A stretch of 64,000 nt of DNA, taken from NCBI RefSeq assembly GCF_012910785.2, contig NZ_WTVH02000008.1:496001-560000 (forward strand), written 5' to 3'. Of the stretch, positions 36,093-45,200 are shown in pieces. Positions within the stretch are counted from its first letter, which is position 1. Each line of letters starts with the position of its first letter. The notes beneath the pieces are model-generated. The model did no database searches, was not told where the DNA came from, and worked only from the letters and a program-made list of their open reading frames with translations. The stretch is from Aromatoleum buckelii. GTDB lineage: Bacteria > Pseudomonadota > Gammaproteobacteria > Burkholderiales > Rhodocyclaceae. Made by a program: the position numbers and the translations under genes.

Positions 36093-36719
36093 ATGCTTTA
36101 TGCCGCCGATCTCGCCTGTCTGAAGGGTGACCGCCTGTTGTTCCGTGGCCTCTCCCTGCAGGTGGCGCCCGGTGCAATGCTTCGGATCGCCGGCCCGAAC
36201 GGCTTCGGCAAAACCAGCCTGCTGCGCATCCTGTGCGGGCTCGCGCATCCCGAAGCGGGCGAGATCCGCTGGAACGGCCGGTCAATCGCCAGCGATCGCG
36301 AATCCTTTCATCGCACGCTGCTCTATCTGGGCCACGCGCCGGCGCTGAACGATCTGCTCACGCCGCTCGAGAACCTGCGCTTCGCATGTGCCGCGGCGGG
36401 CGACGACGTCGACGAGGACGTTTGCGTCGACGCGCTCGTGCGTATCGGCCTGGCCGACCAGCTCGACCTGCCGGCGCGCGTGCTGTCGCAGGGCCAGCGC
36501 CGGCGCGTCGGGCTGGCGCGGCTTTTCCTCGGCATCCGCCGCAGCCTGTGGGTGCTCGACGAACCGTTCACCGCGCTCGACGCCGCAGCGGTCGCGGATC
36601 TCGCGACGACGCTGTCGGATCACTGCGCCGCGGGCGGCGTCGTGATCCTGACGACGCATCAGGATGCTCCGTTTGCCGTGCCGCCGACGGTGCTCGATCT
36701 CTCCGAGGTGGCCGCTTGA
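36093..36719 (+). CDS. ccmA: Heme exporter ATP-binding protein CcmA
   Basis: This 208-residue ABC ATPase of system I cytochrome c maturation drives release of holo-CcmE from CcmCD. Walker A is NGFGKTSLL (Phe in place of the usual Ala/Ser, as in some CcmA), the signature LSQGQRRRVGLARL and Walker B LWVLDEPFTALD. The frame is open to 36021, but the ATG at 36093 gives the standard N-terminus MLYAADLACLKG. It heads ccmABCDEFGHI, in which most genes overlap. Confidence 0.95.
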   Translation: MLYAADLACLKGDRLLFRGLSLQVAPGAMLRIAGPNGFGKTSLLRILCGLAHPEAGEIRWNGRSIASDRESFHRTLLYLGHAPALNDLLTPLENLRFACAAAGDDVDEDVCVDALVRIGLADQLDLPARVLSQGQRRRVGLARLFLGIRRSLWVLDEPFTALDAAAVADLATTLSDHCAAGGVVILTTHQDAPFAVPPTVLDLSEVAA

Positions 36720-37393
36720 GCCGTACGCTGGGTCCGTTTGCCGCAGTGCTGCGCCGCGACCTGCTGCTCGCGTGGCGAGGCCGGGCCGACGTGCTGGTCA
36801 CGCTCGCGTTCTTCGTCGTCGTGGTGTGCCTGTTTCCGTTCGGCGTCGGCGCCGAAACGAACCAGCTGCGTTCGATCGCGCCCGGCGTGCTGTGGGTCGC
36901 GGCGCTGCTCGCGACGCTGCTGTCGCTGCACCGCCTGTTCGCCCAGGATCACGCCGATGGCACGCTCGAGCAGCTGCTGTTGTCGCCGGAGCCGACCGTG
37001 CTGTGGGTCGTCGCCAAGATCGTCGCGCACTGGATCGCCACCGGCATGCCGCTCGTGCTCGTCGCGCCTGCGCTGGCCCTGCTGTTTGACGTGGAGCAAG
37101 GAGCGCTCGGAGTCCTCGTCCTATCGTTGGCGCTCGGCACCCCGATCCTGGCCCTGCTCGGTGCGGTCGGCGCGGCCTTGACGCTCGGGCTGCGCGGCGG
37201 CGGCATGCTGCTCGCGCTGCTGGTCCTGCCGCTGTTCGTTCCGGTGCTCATTTTCGGTGCCGGCGCGGTGGATTCCCACCTTTCCGGCACCGGCGCGGAC
37301 GCCCATATCCTGCTCCTCGGTGGCGGGCTGCTCGGGGCGCTGGCGCTGGCGCCGGTCGCATGCGCGGCGGCGCTCAGAATCGCAGTCGAATGA
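36716..37393 (+). CDS. ccmB: Heme exporter permease CcmB
   Basis: This 225-residue protein with six membrane segments is the permease partner of CcmA. The N-terminus (RTLGPFAAVLRRDLLLAWRG) and HADGTLEQLLLSPEP loop are typical. The likely start is a TTG at 36716 that overlaps the ccmA stop (TTGA) and has GAGG upstream; the next ATG would remove most of the protein. The unusual start is supported by family length. Confidence 0.93.
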   Translation: MSRTLGPFAAVLRRDLLLAWRGRADVLVTLAFFVVVVCLFPFGVGAETNQLRSIAPGVLWVAALLATLLSLHRLFAQDHADGTLEQLLLSPEPTVLWVVAKIVAHWIATGMPLVLVAPALALLFDVEQGALGVLVLSLALGTPILALLGAVGAALTLGLRGGGMLLALLVLPLFVPVLIFGAGAVDSHLSGTGADAHILLLGGGLLGALALAPVACAAALRIAVE

Positions 37394-38166
37394 TGAAAGA
37401 GATGAAAAGACCTGAACGCGGCAAGAGCCTGTTTCGCTTCGCGGCCCCCCAGCTGTTCTACCCGCTCGCGGGCGCGCTGGCGCCGTGGTTCGCCGGCGCC
37501 GCCGCGGTGCTCACGATCATCGGGCTGTGGCTCGCGTTCTTCGTCGCCCCGACCGATGCGCAGCAGGGCGAGGTGTATCGCGTGATCTTCATTCACGTCC
37601 CAGCGGCGTGGATGTCGATGTTCGTGTATCTGATCATGGCGTTCTGGTCGGCGGTCGGACTGGTCATGAACACCCGCCTGTCGTTCATGATGGCCCGCGC
37701 ACTGGCGCCGACCGGCGCGATGTTCTGTGTCGTCGCGCTGGTGACCGGCGCGCTGTGGGGCAAGCCGACGTGGGGCGCATACTGGGTGTGGGATGCACGG
37801 CTGACGTCGCAGCTGCTGCTGCTGTTCCTGTACTTCGGCTTCATGGCGCTGACCGAAGCGATCGAGGATCCGCGCCGCGCCGACAAGGCCGGCGCGATCA
37901 TCGCGCTGGTCGGCGCCGTCAATGTGCCGATCATCTATTTCTCGGTGAAGTGGTGGAACACGCTGCACCAGGGGGCGTCGGTGAGCCTGACGAAAGCACC
38001 TTCGATGGCCGCGACGATGCTCGCGGGCATGCTCGTGATGGCGCTGGCGTCATGGGCCTACACGATCGCGGTGACCTTGTGGCGGGTGCGCCCGCTGATT
38101 CTCGAGCGTGAACGCCACGCCGAATGGGTCGCGGCCGAACTCGATGCGCTGGAGGGCAGGATCTGA
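37390..38166 (+). CDS. ccmC: Heme exporter protein CcmC
   Basis: This 258-residue six-helix membrane protein delivers heme to CcmE. The tryptophan-rich signature WGKPTWGAYWVWDARLTS and the heme-ligand His regions (IHVPAAWMS, WWNTLHQGAS) are present. ATG at 37390 overlaps the ccmB stop by four bases; ATGs at 37393 and 37402 are alternatives. Its last base is shared with the ccmD start. Confidence 0.95.
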   Translation: MMKEMKRPERGKSLFRFAAPQLFYPLAGALAPWFAGAAAVLTIIGLWLAFFVAPTDAQQGEVYRVIFIHVPAAWMSMFVYLIMAFWSAVGLVMNTRLSFMMARALAPTGAMFCVVALVTGALWGKPTWGAYWVWDARLTSQLLLLFLYFGFMALTEAIEDPRRADKAGAIIALVGAVNVPIIYFSVKWWNTLHQGASVSLTKAPSMAATMLAGMLVMALASWAYTIAVTLWRVRPLILERERHAEWVAAELDALEGRI

Positions 38167-38378
38167 TGCAGTGGGAGTCATGGAGCGCGTTCTGGCAGAT
38201 GGGCGGCGCGGCGCCGTTCGTATGGGGCAGCTATGGCATCACCGCGCTGCTGGTGGCTGGGGAACTGATCATGGTCATGCACCGTCGTAAGGACGCCCTG
38301 CGGCGTCTGCTGAGGCTGCGCCGCGCGAGGGCGGGCGGCGGCAGCGGGCGACGAGCTTTTGAGGAGATCGTTGAATGA
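38166..38378 (+). CDS. ccmD: Heme exporter accessory protein CcmD
   Basis: This 70-residue protein has a single membrane helix ([14 protein letters not shown]) and an Arg-rich cytoplasmic end ([14 protein letters not shown]). It links CcmC with CcmE and the CcmAB complex. Its identity rests on size, topology and place between ccmC and ccmE; it overlaps ccmE by four bases. Confidence 0.9.
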   Translation: MQWESWSAFWQMGGAAPFVWGSYGITALLVAGELIMVMHRRKDALRRLLRLRRARAGGGSGRRAFEEIVE

Positions 38379-38821
38379 AACCCCGTAGCAAACGTCTGCT
38401 GCTCGTGGCCGGCGCTGTCGCGTTGCTGGTCGGCGCGGTGGCGCTCGTGCTGAATGCGTTCCAGCAGAACCTGGTGTTCTTCCACACGCCGACCGAGGTC
38501 GCCGAAGGCAAAGCGCCCGTCGGTCGGGCGTTTCGCATCGGCGGCATGGTCGAAACCGGCTCGATCCGCCGTGCCGCCGATGGCGTGACCGTGCAATTTG
38601 CGATCACCGACACGGCGAAAGTGATCCCGGTCTCGTACAAAGGCTCCTTGCCCGACCTCTTCAGTGAAGGGAAGGGCGCCGTGGTGCAGGGCACGCTCGG
38701 TCCCGACGGCCAGTTCCAGGCGTCCGAAGTGCTCGCCAAGCACGACGAAAACTACATGCCGCCCGAGGCGCAGCACGCCGTCGACCAGGCCAAGAAAGCG
38801 GCACAGACGGTGGCCCAATGA
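38375..38821 (+). CDS. ccmE: Heme chaperone CcmE
   Basis: This 148-residue membrane-anchored periplasmic protein holds heme covalently through His123 in [12 protein letters not shown], followed by the Tyr that assists binding. It has one N-terminal anchor (residues 8-27) and the OB-fold body ([25 protein letters not shown]). It hands heme to CcmF/H. Confidence 0.96.
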   Translation: MKPRSKRLLLVAGAVALLVGAVALVLNAFQQNLVFFHTPTEVAEGKAPVGRAFRIGGMVETGSIRRAADGVTVQFAITDTAKVIPVSYKGSLPDLFSEGKGAVVQGTLGPDGQFQASEVLAKHDENYMPPEAQHAVDQAKKAAQTVAQ

Positions 38822-40791
38822 TTCCGGAACTCGGCCATTTCTCGCTGATCCTCGCGCTGGTGCTCGCGCTCGTCCAGGCAATCGTCCCGATGGTCGGCGC
38901 CAACCGCAACCGCATCGCGCTGATGGCGGTCGGGCGGCCGGCGGCACAGGGGCAGTTCCTCGCCATCGCGTTCGCCTTCGGCTGCCTGACCTGGGCGTTC
39001 CTCACGAGCGATTTCTCGCTGCAGCTTGCGGCAGTCAACTCGCATACCGACACGCCGCTGATCTACAAGATCACCGGCGTGTGGGGCAACCACGAGGGAT
39101 CGCTGCTGCTGTGGGCGCTGTCGCTGTCGCTGTGGACGGTCGCGGTGACGGTGTTCAGCCGCAATTTGCCGGACGCGTTCATGGCGCGCGTCCTCGGCGT
39201 GCTCGGCTGGATCAGCGCGGGCTTCCTGTCGTTCACGCTGATCACGTCCAACCCTTTCGACCGCCTGCTGCCGGCGGTCGCGCAGGGACGCGACCTCAAC
39301 CCGCTGCTCCAGGACGCGGGCATGATCATCCACCCGCCGCTGCTGTACATGGGCTACGTCGGCTTTTCGGTCGCGTTCGCGTTCGCGATCGCCGCGCTGC
39401 TCAGCGGCCGCATGGACGCCGCGTGGGCGCGCTGGTCGCGGCCGTGGACGACGGTCGCGTGGGTGTTTCTCACTGCCGGCATCGCGGTCGGGTCGGGCTG
39501 GGCCTACTATGAGCTCGGCTGGGGCGGTTGGTGGTTCTGGGATCCGGTCGAAAACGCGTCCTTCATGCCGTGGCTGCTCGGCACCGCACTGATCCATTCG
39601 CTCGCAGTGACGGAGAAACGGGGTGCGTTCCGCAGTTGGACGATTCTGCTCGCGATCAGTGCGTTCTCGCTGTCGCTGCTCGGCACTTTCCTGGTCCGCT
39701 CGGGCGTCATCACGTCGGTGCACGCGTTCGCGACCGACCCGCGCCGCGGCCTGTTCATCCTCGCGCTGCTGGTCGTCGTGATCGGCGTTTCGCTGACGCT
39801 GTTCGCGTGGCGCGCGCCCAAGCTCTCAGGCGGCGGCAGCTTCGGCCTCGTGTCGCGCGACGCGACGCTGCTCGGCAACAACGTCCTGCTCGCGGTGGCG
39901 ACCGGTTCGGTGCTGCTCGGCACGCTGTACCCGCTGTTCCTCGACGCGTTGAACCTCGGCAAGATCTCGGTTGGGCCGCCGTACTTCGAAGCGGTGTTCG
40001 TGCCGCTGATGACGCCGGTCGTGGTGCTGATGGTGCTCGGGCCGTTCGTCCGCTGGAAAGGGGACGGCGTGGGGCGCGTGCTGCGGCCGCTGCTGCCGGT
40101 GATGGTTGCGAGCATCGCGATCGGGCTCGGCGTCGCGTTCGCGGTCGGGCACGTCACGGTGCGCACGGTGCTCGGTCTGGTGCTGGCGTCGTGGGTGCTG
40201 CTCGGCAGCGCCCGGCTGCTGGCGAGCCGCTTCGCCGAGCGTCGCGGCGCAAGCGCCGCGGCAGTGCTGCGCGGCATTCCAGCAGCGTGGTGGGGAATGT
40301 GGCTCGCCCACGTCGGCATCGGCATCTTCATCATCGGCGCGACGATGGCGGGCAGTCTCAACGAGCGTCTCGACGTCAAGATGCAGCCCGGCCAGACCGC
40401 ACAACTCGCCGGCTACACGTTCACGTTCCGCGGTGTCGCCGACGCACCGGGGCCGAACTACGACGCCGCGCGGGCGACGATCGACGTGACGCGCAGCGGC
40501 ATTCCGGTCGCGACGCTGCACCCGGAAAAGCGCTTCTACGTCGCGCAGCAGATGCCGATGACCGAGGCGTCGATCGACATCGGCCCGTTTCGCGATGTCT
40601 ACGTCAACCTCGGCGACCGACTCGATGACGGCAGCTGGGTTGTCGGCCTGTTCTACAAACCCTTCATCAGCTGGGTATGGCTCGGCTGCTTGCTGATGGC
40701 GGTCGGGGGCGTTTTCGCGGCCTCGGATCGTCGCTACCGTCGCCTCGCCGAGCGTGAAGCCCCTGCCGGCGCGGCGCGCCGGACGACATGA
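38818..40791 (+). CDS. ccmF: Heme lyase CcmF
   Basis: This 657-residue protein with about 13-15 membrane segments attaches heme to apocytochromes. The WWD domain is [20 protein letters not shown], and the heme-ligand histidines lie in NHEGSLLLW and [10 protein letters not shown]. The C-terminal periplasmic loop ([16 protein letters not shown]) is as in other CcmF. It overlaps ccmE by four bases. Confidence 0.97.
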   Translation: MIPELGHFSLILALVLALVQAIVPMVGANRNRIALMAVGRPAAQGQFLAIAFAFGCLTWAFLTSDFSLQLAAVNSHTDTPLIYKITGVWGNHEGSLLLWALSLSLWTVAVTVFSRNLPDAFMARVLGVLGWISAGFLSFTLITSNPFDRLLPAVAQGRDLNPLLQDAGMIIHPPLLYMGYVGFSVAFAFAIAALLSGRMDAAWARWSRPWTTVAWVFLTAGIAVGSGWAYYELGWGGWWFWDPVENASFMPWLLGTALIHSLAVTEKRGAFRSWTILLAISAFSLSLLGTFLVRSGVITSVHAFATDPRRGLFILALLVVVIGVSLTLFAWRAPKLSGGGSFGLVSRDATLLGNNVLLAVATGSVLLGTLYPLFLDALNLGKISVGPPYFEAVFVPLMTPVVVLMVLGPFVRWKGDGVGRVLRPLLPVMVASIAIGLGVAFAVGHVTVRTVLGLVLASWVLLGSARLLASRFAERRGASAAAVLRGIPAAWWGMWLAHVGIGIFIIGATMAGSLNERLDVKMQPGQTAQLAGYTFTFRGVADAPGPNYDAARATIDVTRSGIPVATLHPEKRFYVAQQMPMTEASIDIGPFRDVYVNLGDRLDDGSWVVGLFYKPFISWVWLGCLLMAVGGVFAASDRRYRRLAEREAPAGAARRTT

Positions 40792-40801
40792 GTAATCGAC
40801 A

Positions 40802-41335
40802 ATGAAAGCGAAGTTTCTCGTCCCCCTCGCGCTGTTCCTCGTGCTGGCGGGCTTTCTCGGCTACGGGCTGCAGCTCAATCCGCGCGAAGTGCCGTCGCCG
40901 CTCGTCGACAAGCCGGCGCCGGAGTTCCGCCTCGCGACGCTGGCGGCCCCCGACACCGCGCTCGGCGCCGCCGACATGCGCGGCGAAGTGTGGCTGCTGA
41001 ACGTCTGGGCGTCGTGGTGCGTGTCGTGCCGCGAGGAGCATCCGGTGCTGATGGAACTCGCGCGCGACAAGGTCGTGCCGCTCGTCGGGCTCAATTACAA
41101 GGACACGCGCCCCGAAGCGATCGCCTGGCTCGAAGCGCACGGCGACCCCTACACGACATCGGTCGTCGACGCCGACGGGCGTGTCGGCATCGATTACGGC
41201 GTGTATGGCGTGCCCGAGACTTTCCTCATCGACCGGCAGGGCGTGATCCGCTACAAGCATATCGGGCCCGTTACCCGTGAGGCGGTGCGCGACGTGCTGC
41301 TGCCGAAGATCGCGGAGCTGGCGCGTGCGAGCTAG
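40802..41335 (+). CDS. ccmG: Thiol:disulfide interchange protein CcmG/DsbE
   Basis: This 177-residue membrane-anchored thioredoxin reduces the CXXCH cysteines of apocytochromes. The redox motif WCVSC (Cys73, Cys76) lies in LLNVWASWCVSCREEHP, and the cis-Pro loop is YGVPETFLIDRQG. One N-terminal helix anchors it. It lies ten bases after ccmF and overlaps ccmH. Confidence 0.95.
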   Translation: MKAKFLVPLALFLVLAGFLGYGLQLNPREVPSPLVDKPAPEFRLATLAAPDTALGAADMRGEVWLLNVWASWCVSCREEHPVLMELARDKVVPLVGLNYKDTRPEAIAWLEAHGDPYTTSVVDADGRVGIDYGVYGVPETFLIDRQGVIRYKHIGPVTREAVRDVLLPKIAELARAS

Positions 41336-41864
41336 CTCCTTCCGGCATCTGCTGCCTTCGGCCGTGTCGGCCCTGATGTTCACGCTGATCCTCGCCGTCG
41401 CCGCGCCGCAGGCGTTCGCCGCCGACGAAGCCGCGCCGCTCGTGACCGACCCGCAGCTCGAAGAGCGTGTCATGGATCTGTCGCACAAGCTGCGCTGCCT
41501 GGTGTGCCAGAACCAGTCGATCGCCGAGTCGAACGCGCCGCTCGCGCTGGACCTGCGCAACCAGGTCCGCGAGCAACTGGCTGCCGGCAAGAGCGAAGAG
41601 GCAGTCGTCGATTATCTCGTCGCCCGCTACGGCGATTTCGTGTTGTACCTCCCGCCGTTCAAGGGCACGACGCTGCTGCTGTGGCTGGGGCCGGCGCTGC
41701 TGCTCGTCGCCGGCGCGGGCTGGCTGGGATGGCGCCTGCGCCGCCGCGCCGAGGAGGTCCGCAGCGCCCCGCACTTGACGCGTGACGAGCGTGCCCGCGC
41801 CCGCGCCCTGCTCGACGGCACGTCCCCCGGCACGTCCCCTTCCTCCGAGGAGCCCCGTTCGTGA
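41325..41864 (+). CDS. ccmH: Cytochrome c-type biogenesis protein CcmH
   Basis: This protein of about 179 residues has a signal peptide, the redox motif LRCLVCQNQS (Cys58, Cys61) and a single C-terminal membrane helix (LLLWLGPALLLVAGAGWLGW). It works with CcmG and CcmF in reducing and presenting apocytochrome. A GTG at 41325 inside ccmG is the likely start, with GGAG upstream. Confidence 0.94.
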   Translation: MRASSFRHLLPSAVSALMFTLILAVAAPQAFAADEAAPLVTDPQLEERVMDLSHKLRCLVCQNQSIAESNAPLALDLRNQVREQLAAGKSEEAVVDYLVARYGDFVLYLPPFKGTTLLLWLGPALLLVAGAGWLGWRLRRRAEEVRSAPHLTRDERARARALLDGTSPGTSPSSEEPRS

Positions 41865-43132
41865 TTCCCTTCCTGATTCTGGCCACCGTGCTGGTGGCCG
41901 GCGCGTTGCTGCTTGTCGTTCCGCCGCTGCTCGGGGGCGGGAGCCGCGCGCGCGAACAGGCGCACCGGCAGCGCCAGGCCGAAACCGTGCTCGTCGTGCT
42001 GCGCGAGCAACTGGCAGAGCTCGAGGCCGAACATGCGGCCGGCCACATTGCCGAGGCGGACTATCAACGCTCGCGCGAAGAGCTCGAACAGCGCGCGCTC
42101 GAAGAGGGGCGCGCGGCTGAAGGCGGCGCCGATCTCCGCCCGGCTCGCAAATGGGCCGTCGCGGTGGTGGTCGCGCTGCCGGCGCTCGCGGTGCTGTTCT
42201 ACCTCGCGCTCGGCGAACCGCGCGGGCTCGATCCGGCGCAGATCGCTGCGCAGGAGGAACACCAGATCACGCCCGAGCAGATGTCGGCGCTCGTCGCCCA
42301 GCTCGCGCAGCGCCTCGAACGCGAGCCGAACGATGTCGAAGGGTGGATGATGCTCGGCCGCTCCTACTCGATGACGAACGATCTGGAGGGGGCTGCGGCG
42401 ACTTGGCGCAAGCTCGGCGCAAAAATCCCTGACCAGGCGGACATCCTCGCCGACTGGGCCGACTTGCTCGCCGGCGCGGCCGGTGGCAAGTTCGACGGCG
42501 AACCGGACCGCCTGATCCGTCGGGCGCTCGAACTCGACCCGGCTCACCTCAAGGCCCTCGCGCTCGCCGGCACGGCGGCGTTCCAGCGCGAGGACTTCGC
42601 CGCCGCATCCGCTCACTGGGAACGCATCCTCGCGAACATGGACCCCGGCGAAGGCGTTTACGGGGCAGTCGTCGCAAGCATCAACGAGGCACGTGCGAAG
42701 GGTGGCATGCCGTTGCTGGAAGCGGCAGGCCCGGGTGCGGCGCCGACGGGCGGCAGTGGCGGGAAGGGGCCGCGGAGGGGCGGTGCAGGGGCTGAAGAGG
42801 CGCTCAAGGTCAGCGGCCGGATCAGCATCTCCGCCGAGCTTGCCGCGCAGGTCGAAGCGGACGACACCGTGTTCGTCTTCGCCCGTCCGCTGGAAGGCGG
42901 GATGCCGGTGGCGGCGCTGCGCCTGCGCGCGGGCGACCTGCCCGCGTCATTCAGCTTCGAAAACGCACCGCGCATGTCGAAGGGACCGCTTCCGGCGCAA
43001 TTGAGCATCGGGGCGAGATTGTCGAAGCACGGGGAGGCGACCGCCCAGGCAGGCGATCTCGAAGGGGAGCCGGTCAACGTCGCGCCGGATGCGGCGAACG
43101 TCGAGATCGTGATCGACCGGCTCCGCAACTAG
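41861..43132 (+). CDS. ccmI: Cytochrome c biogenesis protein CcmI
   Basis: This 423-residue protein has two membrane helices (residues 1-20 and 95-115) with a cytoplasmic coiled coil between them, then a periplasmic TPR domain (EGWMMLGRSYSMTNDLEGAA, ALAGTAAFQREDFAAAS). The last 110 residues form a beta-rich domain (FVFARPLEGGMPVAALRL). It captures apocytochromes for CcmFH. Start is GTG in the GTGA overlap with ccmH. It ends the ccm operon. Confidence 0.93.
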   Translation: MIPFLILATVLVAGALLLVVPPLLGGGSRAREQAHRQRQAETVLVVLREQLAELEAEHAAGHIAEADYQRSREELEQRALEEGRAAEGGADLRPARKWAVAVVVALPALAVLFYLALGEPRGLDPAQIAAQEEHQITPEQMSALVAQLAQRLEREPNDVEGWMMLGRSYSMTNDLEGAAATWRKLGAKIPDQADILADWADLLAGAAGGKFDGEPDRLIRRALELDPAHLKALALAGTAAFQREDFAAASAHWERILANMDPGEGVYGAVVASINEARAKGGMPLLEAAGPGAAPTGGSGGKGPRRGGAGAEEALKVSGRISISAELAAQVEADDTVFVFARPLEGGMPVAALRLRAGDLPASFSFENAPRMSKGPLPAQLSIGARLSKHGEATAQAGDLEGEPVNVAPDAANVEIVIDRLRN

Positions 43133-43270
43133 CGCCGTCGCCCGCAAGAGGCGGGCGAACGGCGCCATTTCCGGGAGGACGTCACGGCGGGCGAGTGCCC
43201 GCGAGGCGGCCGCAACGGAGCGCATGGCACCCCGCGCGTCCGCCGCAATGGGACGAACTCAGGGACGAAC

Positions 43271-43615
43271 TCAGGTCCCAGCGCAGCCGCAGCCGCCGCC
43301 ACCGCCGCCACATCCGCCGGCGCTGCGCGGAGCCGGCTCGACCGGTGCGGGTTCCTGCGCGTTCAGCTGGACGGTGAAATCGATGACGATATTGCCCGGT
43401 TCGCGGGCGACGTAGTTGATCTTGATCTGCGAGCCATAACGCTGCTGGATCTGGCCGAGCAGCGGCAACGGGTCATGGTCGTTCACGAAACGCATCGTTT
43501 CCCCTTCTTCGAGGGACTCGAGGGCGCCGAAGATGGCGGCGTGGCGAAAACGCTTGGCGACGCCGCGGGCGTCGAACGGGAATACGGAACGGTCGATGAT
43601 CGGCAGTTCATTCAT
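43271..43615 (-). CDS. DUF2249 domain protein with Gly/Cys-rich tail
   Basis: This 114-residue protein has a DUF2249 domain (residues 10-90: VRFVNDHDPLPLLGQI-like core HDPLPLLGQIQQRYG). Its tail of about 15 residues is almost only Gly and Cys and could bind metal. Such small proteins often occur with denitrification genes; function is unknown. A GGAGGA site precedes the ATG at 43615. An FNR-like sequence lies about 80 bases upstream. It faces the end of the ccm operon. Confidence 0.85.
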   Translation of the reverse strand: MNELPIIDRSVFPFDARGVAKRFRHAAIFGALESLEEGETMRFVNDHDPLPLLGQIQQRYGSQIKINYVAREPGNIVIDFTVQLNAQEPAPVEPAPRSAGGCGGGGGGCGCAGT

Positions 43616-43695
43616 GAAAGCATCCTCCGGGGTGGGGGTGGGTGCGGCAAGTGTCCGCTGGTTGGAAATGCTAGGGAGGCGCAAGCGCTGCCGCC

Positions 43696-43709
43696 TTGAG
43701 CAAGAACAA
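43696..43709 (-). promoter_or_regulatory. FNR/DNR-like box upstream of the DUF2249 gene
   Basis: TTGAGCAAGAACAA matches TTGAT-N4-ATCAA at 8 of 10 fixed positions. It lies 81 bases before the DUF2249 ATG. The fit to a DNR-type target is suggestive, but the sequence is imperfect. Confidence 0.4.
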
Positions 43710-43909
43710 GAATCGTCTGTCGTCGGTGCGTGGCGAAACCCTTGGGCAGCATCGTTATCGGTTGGTTTCCGCCCGGTTCATGATGCCGGCCGCGGGTTCG
43801 GCGCCTGAAGTGGCAGGCGCATGTGGGCAGTGCGCTTTTCGCCGCGATCAGCGCGGCGAGCGTTCGTCTCGTGCCAGTCGCCATGCAGCTCCCGCTCGCG
43901 GCCGTGCGT

Positions 43910-44971
43910 TCAGCCGGAATATTCGAAACGTACCCGCTTGACGTTGCACAACAGCTCGTAGGAAATCGTCTTCGCGGCTTGGGCGATGCGGTTCACCGGG
44001 ATGTTCGCGCCCCACAGCTCGACGCGGCTGCCGAGGCCGGCGTCGGGGAGATCGGTGAGGTCGATCGTCAGCAGGTCCATCGATACGCGCCCGATCAGGC
44101 GCGTGCGCACGCCGTCGACGGCGACCGGAGTGCCGTTCGGCACGCTGCGCGGATAGCCGTCGGCGTAGCCGAGCGCGACGAGGCCGACGCGGGTCGCGCG
44201 CTCGGCATGGAAGCGCCCGCCGTAGCCGAGTGGCGCGCCCGCCGGGATCTCGCGTAGCGCGACCACTGCGCTCTCGAGCGTCATCACCGGGTGCAGGCCG
44301 TTCGGCTCGTCAGGCATCGGATCGGCGCCGTACAACAGGATGCCCGGGCGCCCCCAGTCGCGGTGCGCCGCAGGCCAGCCGAGGATCGCTCCGGAGTTCG
44401 CGAGGCTGCGCGGACCGGGCAGCTCGCGCGTCGCGGTGTCGAATGCCGTGAGCTGTTCGGTCGTCGCGATGACTTGCGGTTCGTCGGCGCGCGCGAAGTG
44501 CGTCATCAGCGTGATGCCGGCAACCTTGCCGCTGTCCTTGAGGCGCTGCCACGCCGGGCGCAGCTCGTGCGACAGGAAGCCGGCGCGGTTCATGCCGCTG
44601 TTCATCTTGAGCCAGACTTCGAGCGGCAGCGCCGGCCGTGCATGGTCGATGATGCGCAGCTGCTCGGCATGATGGACGACGATCCACAGGTCGTGGCGGA
44701 CCACTTCGTCGAGCTCGGCTGGGGCGAACACGCCTTCGAGCAGCAGGATCGGTTGGTCGATGCCGGCGGCGCGCAGTTCGAGTGCCTCCTCGAGGAACGC
44801 GACAGCGAAACCGTCGGCGTCCGCGGCGAGCGCCCGTGCGCACTGCGCCGCGCCATGGCCGTACGCGTTCGCCTTGACGACGGCCAGCGCGCGGCCCCCG
44901 TGCCGGCTGCGGGCGAGATGGTAGTTATGGCGCAGGGCGTCGAGATCGATCAGCGCGCGGGCGGGTCTCAT
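43910..44971 (-). CDS. alr: Alanine racemase
   Basis: This 353-residue PLP enzyme makes D-alanine for peptidoglycan. The PLP lysine is Lys33 in AVVKANAYGHG; the catalytic Tyr lies in GAPLGYGGRF, and MDLLTIDLTDLP and RVELWG near the end are typical. Length is usual (about 357). It is divergent from the sulfatase gene, with 229 bases between. Confidence 0.96.
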   Translation of the reverse strand: MRPARALIDLDALRHNYHLARSRHGGRALAVVKANAYGHGAAQCARALAADADGFAVAFLEEALELRAAGIDQPILLLEGVFAPAELDEVVRHDLWIVVHHAEQLRIIDHARPALPLEVWLKMNSGMNRAGFLSHELRPAWQRLKDSGKVAGITLMTHFARADEPQVIATTEQLTAFDTATRELPGPRSLANSGAILGWPAAHRDWGRPGILLYGADPMPDEPNGLHPVMTLESAVVALREIPAGAPLGYGGRFHAERATRVGLVALGYADGYPRSVPNGTPVAVDGVRTRLIGRVSMDLLTIDLTDLPDAGLGSRVELWGANIPVNRIAQAAKTISYELLCNVKRVRFEYSG

Positions 44972-45126
44972 GCAGTGAAGGCGCGGAGCCTGGTAGGCGA
45001 CAAGACGCTACTTTGCCACAGCAGTGCCGCGTTCGTCGCTGCACGGCGGAGTGACCGGCGCGGGCCGCTCGTCATGCCGATGGCGGCCTCCCAGCCGGCA
45101 CTTCGGCCGTCGATTCCGTGGTCGCT

Positions 45127-45147
45127 GCAACATTACGGTAATATTGC
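45127..45147. promoter_or_regulatory. Unassigned palindrome between alr and the sulfatase
   Basis: GCAACATTAC G GTAATATTGC is a 10-1-10 inverted repeat with one mismatch pair, about 55 bases before the sulfatase ATG. Its AT-rich arms stand out from the GC-rich context. It looks like a dimeric repressor or activator operator, perhaps of Fur/Zur-like spacing, but I cannot assign a regulator. Confidence 0.5.
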
Positions 45148-45200
45148 GCACCTTCCGGACCTTGCCTGCGCCCGGAAGCCGGCCTCCGGAGGGCCTGGTC

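Noticed and set aside
43612-43884. 90-codon minus-strand frame upstream of the DUF2249 gene
   Set aside because: No ribosome site or family resemblance; it overlaps the better-supported DUF2249 start out of frame.
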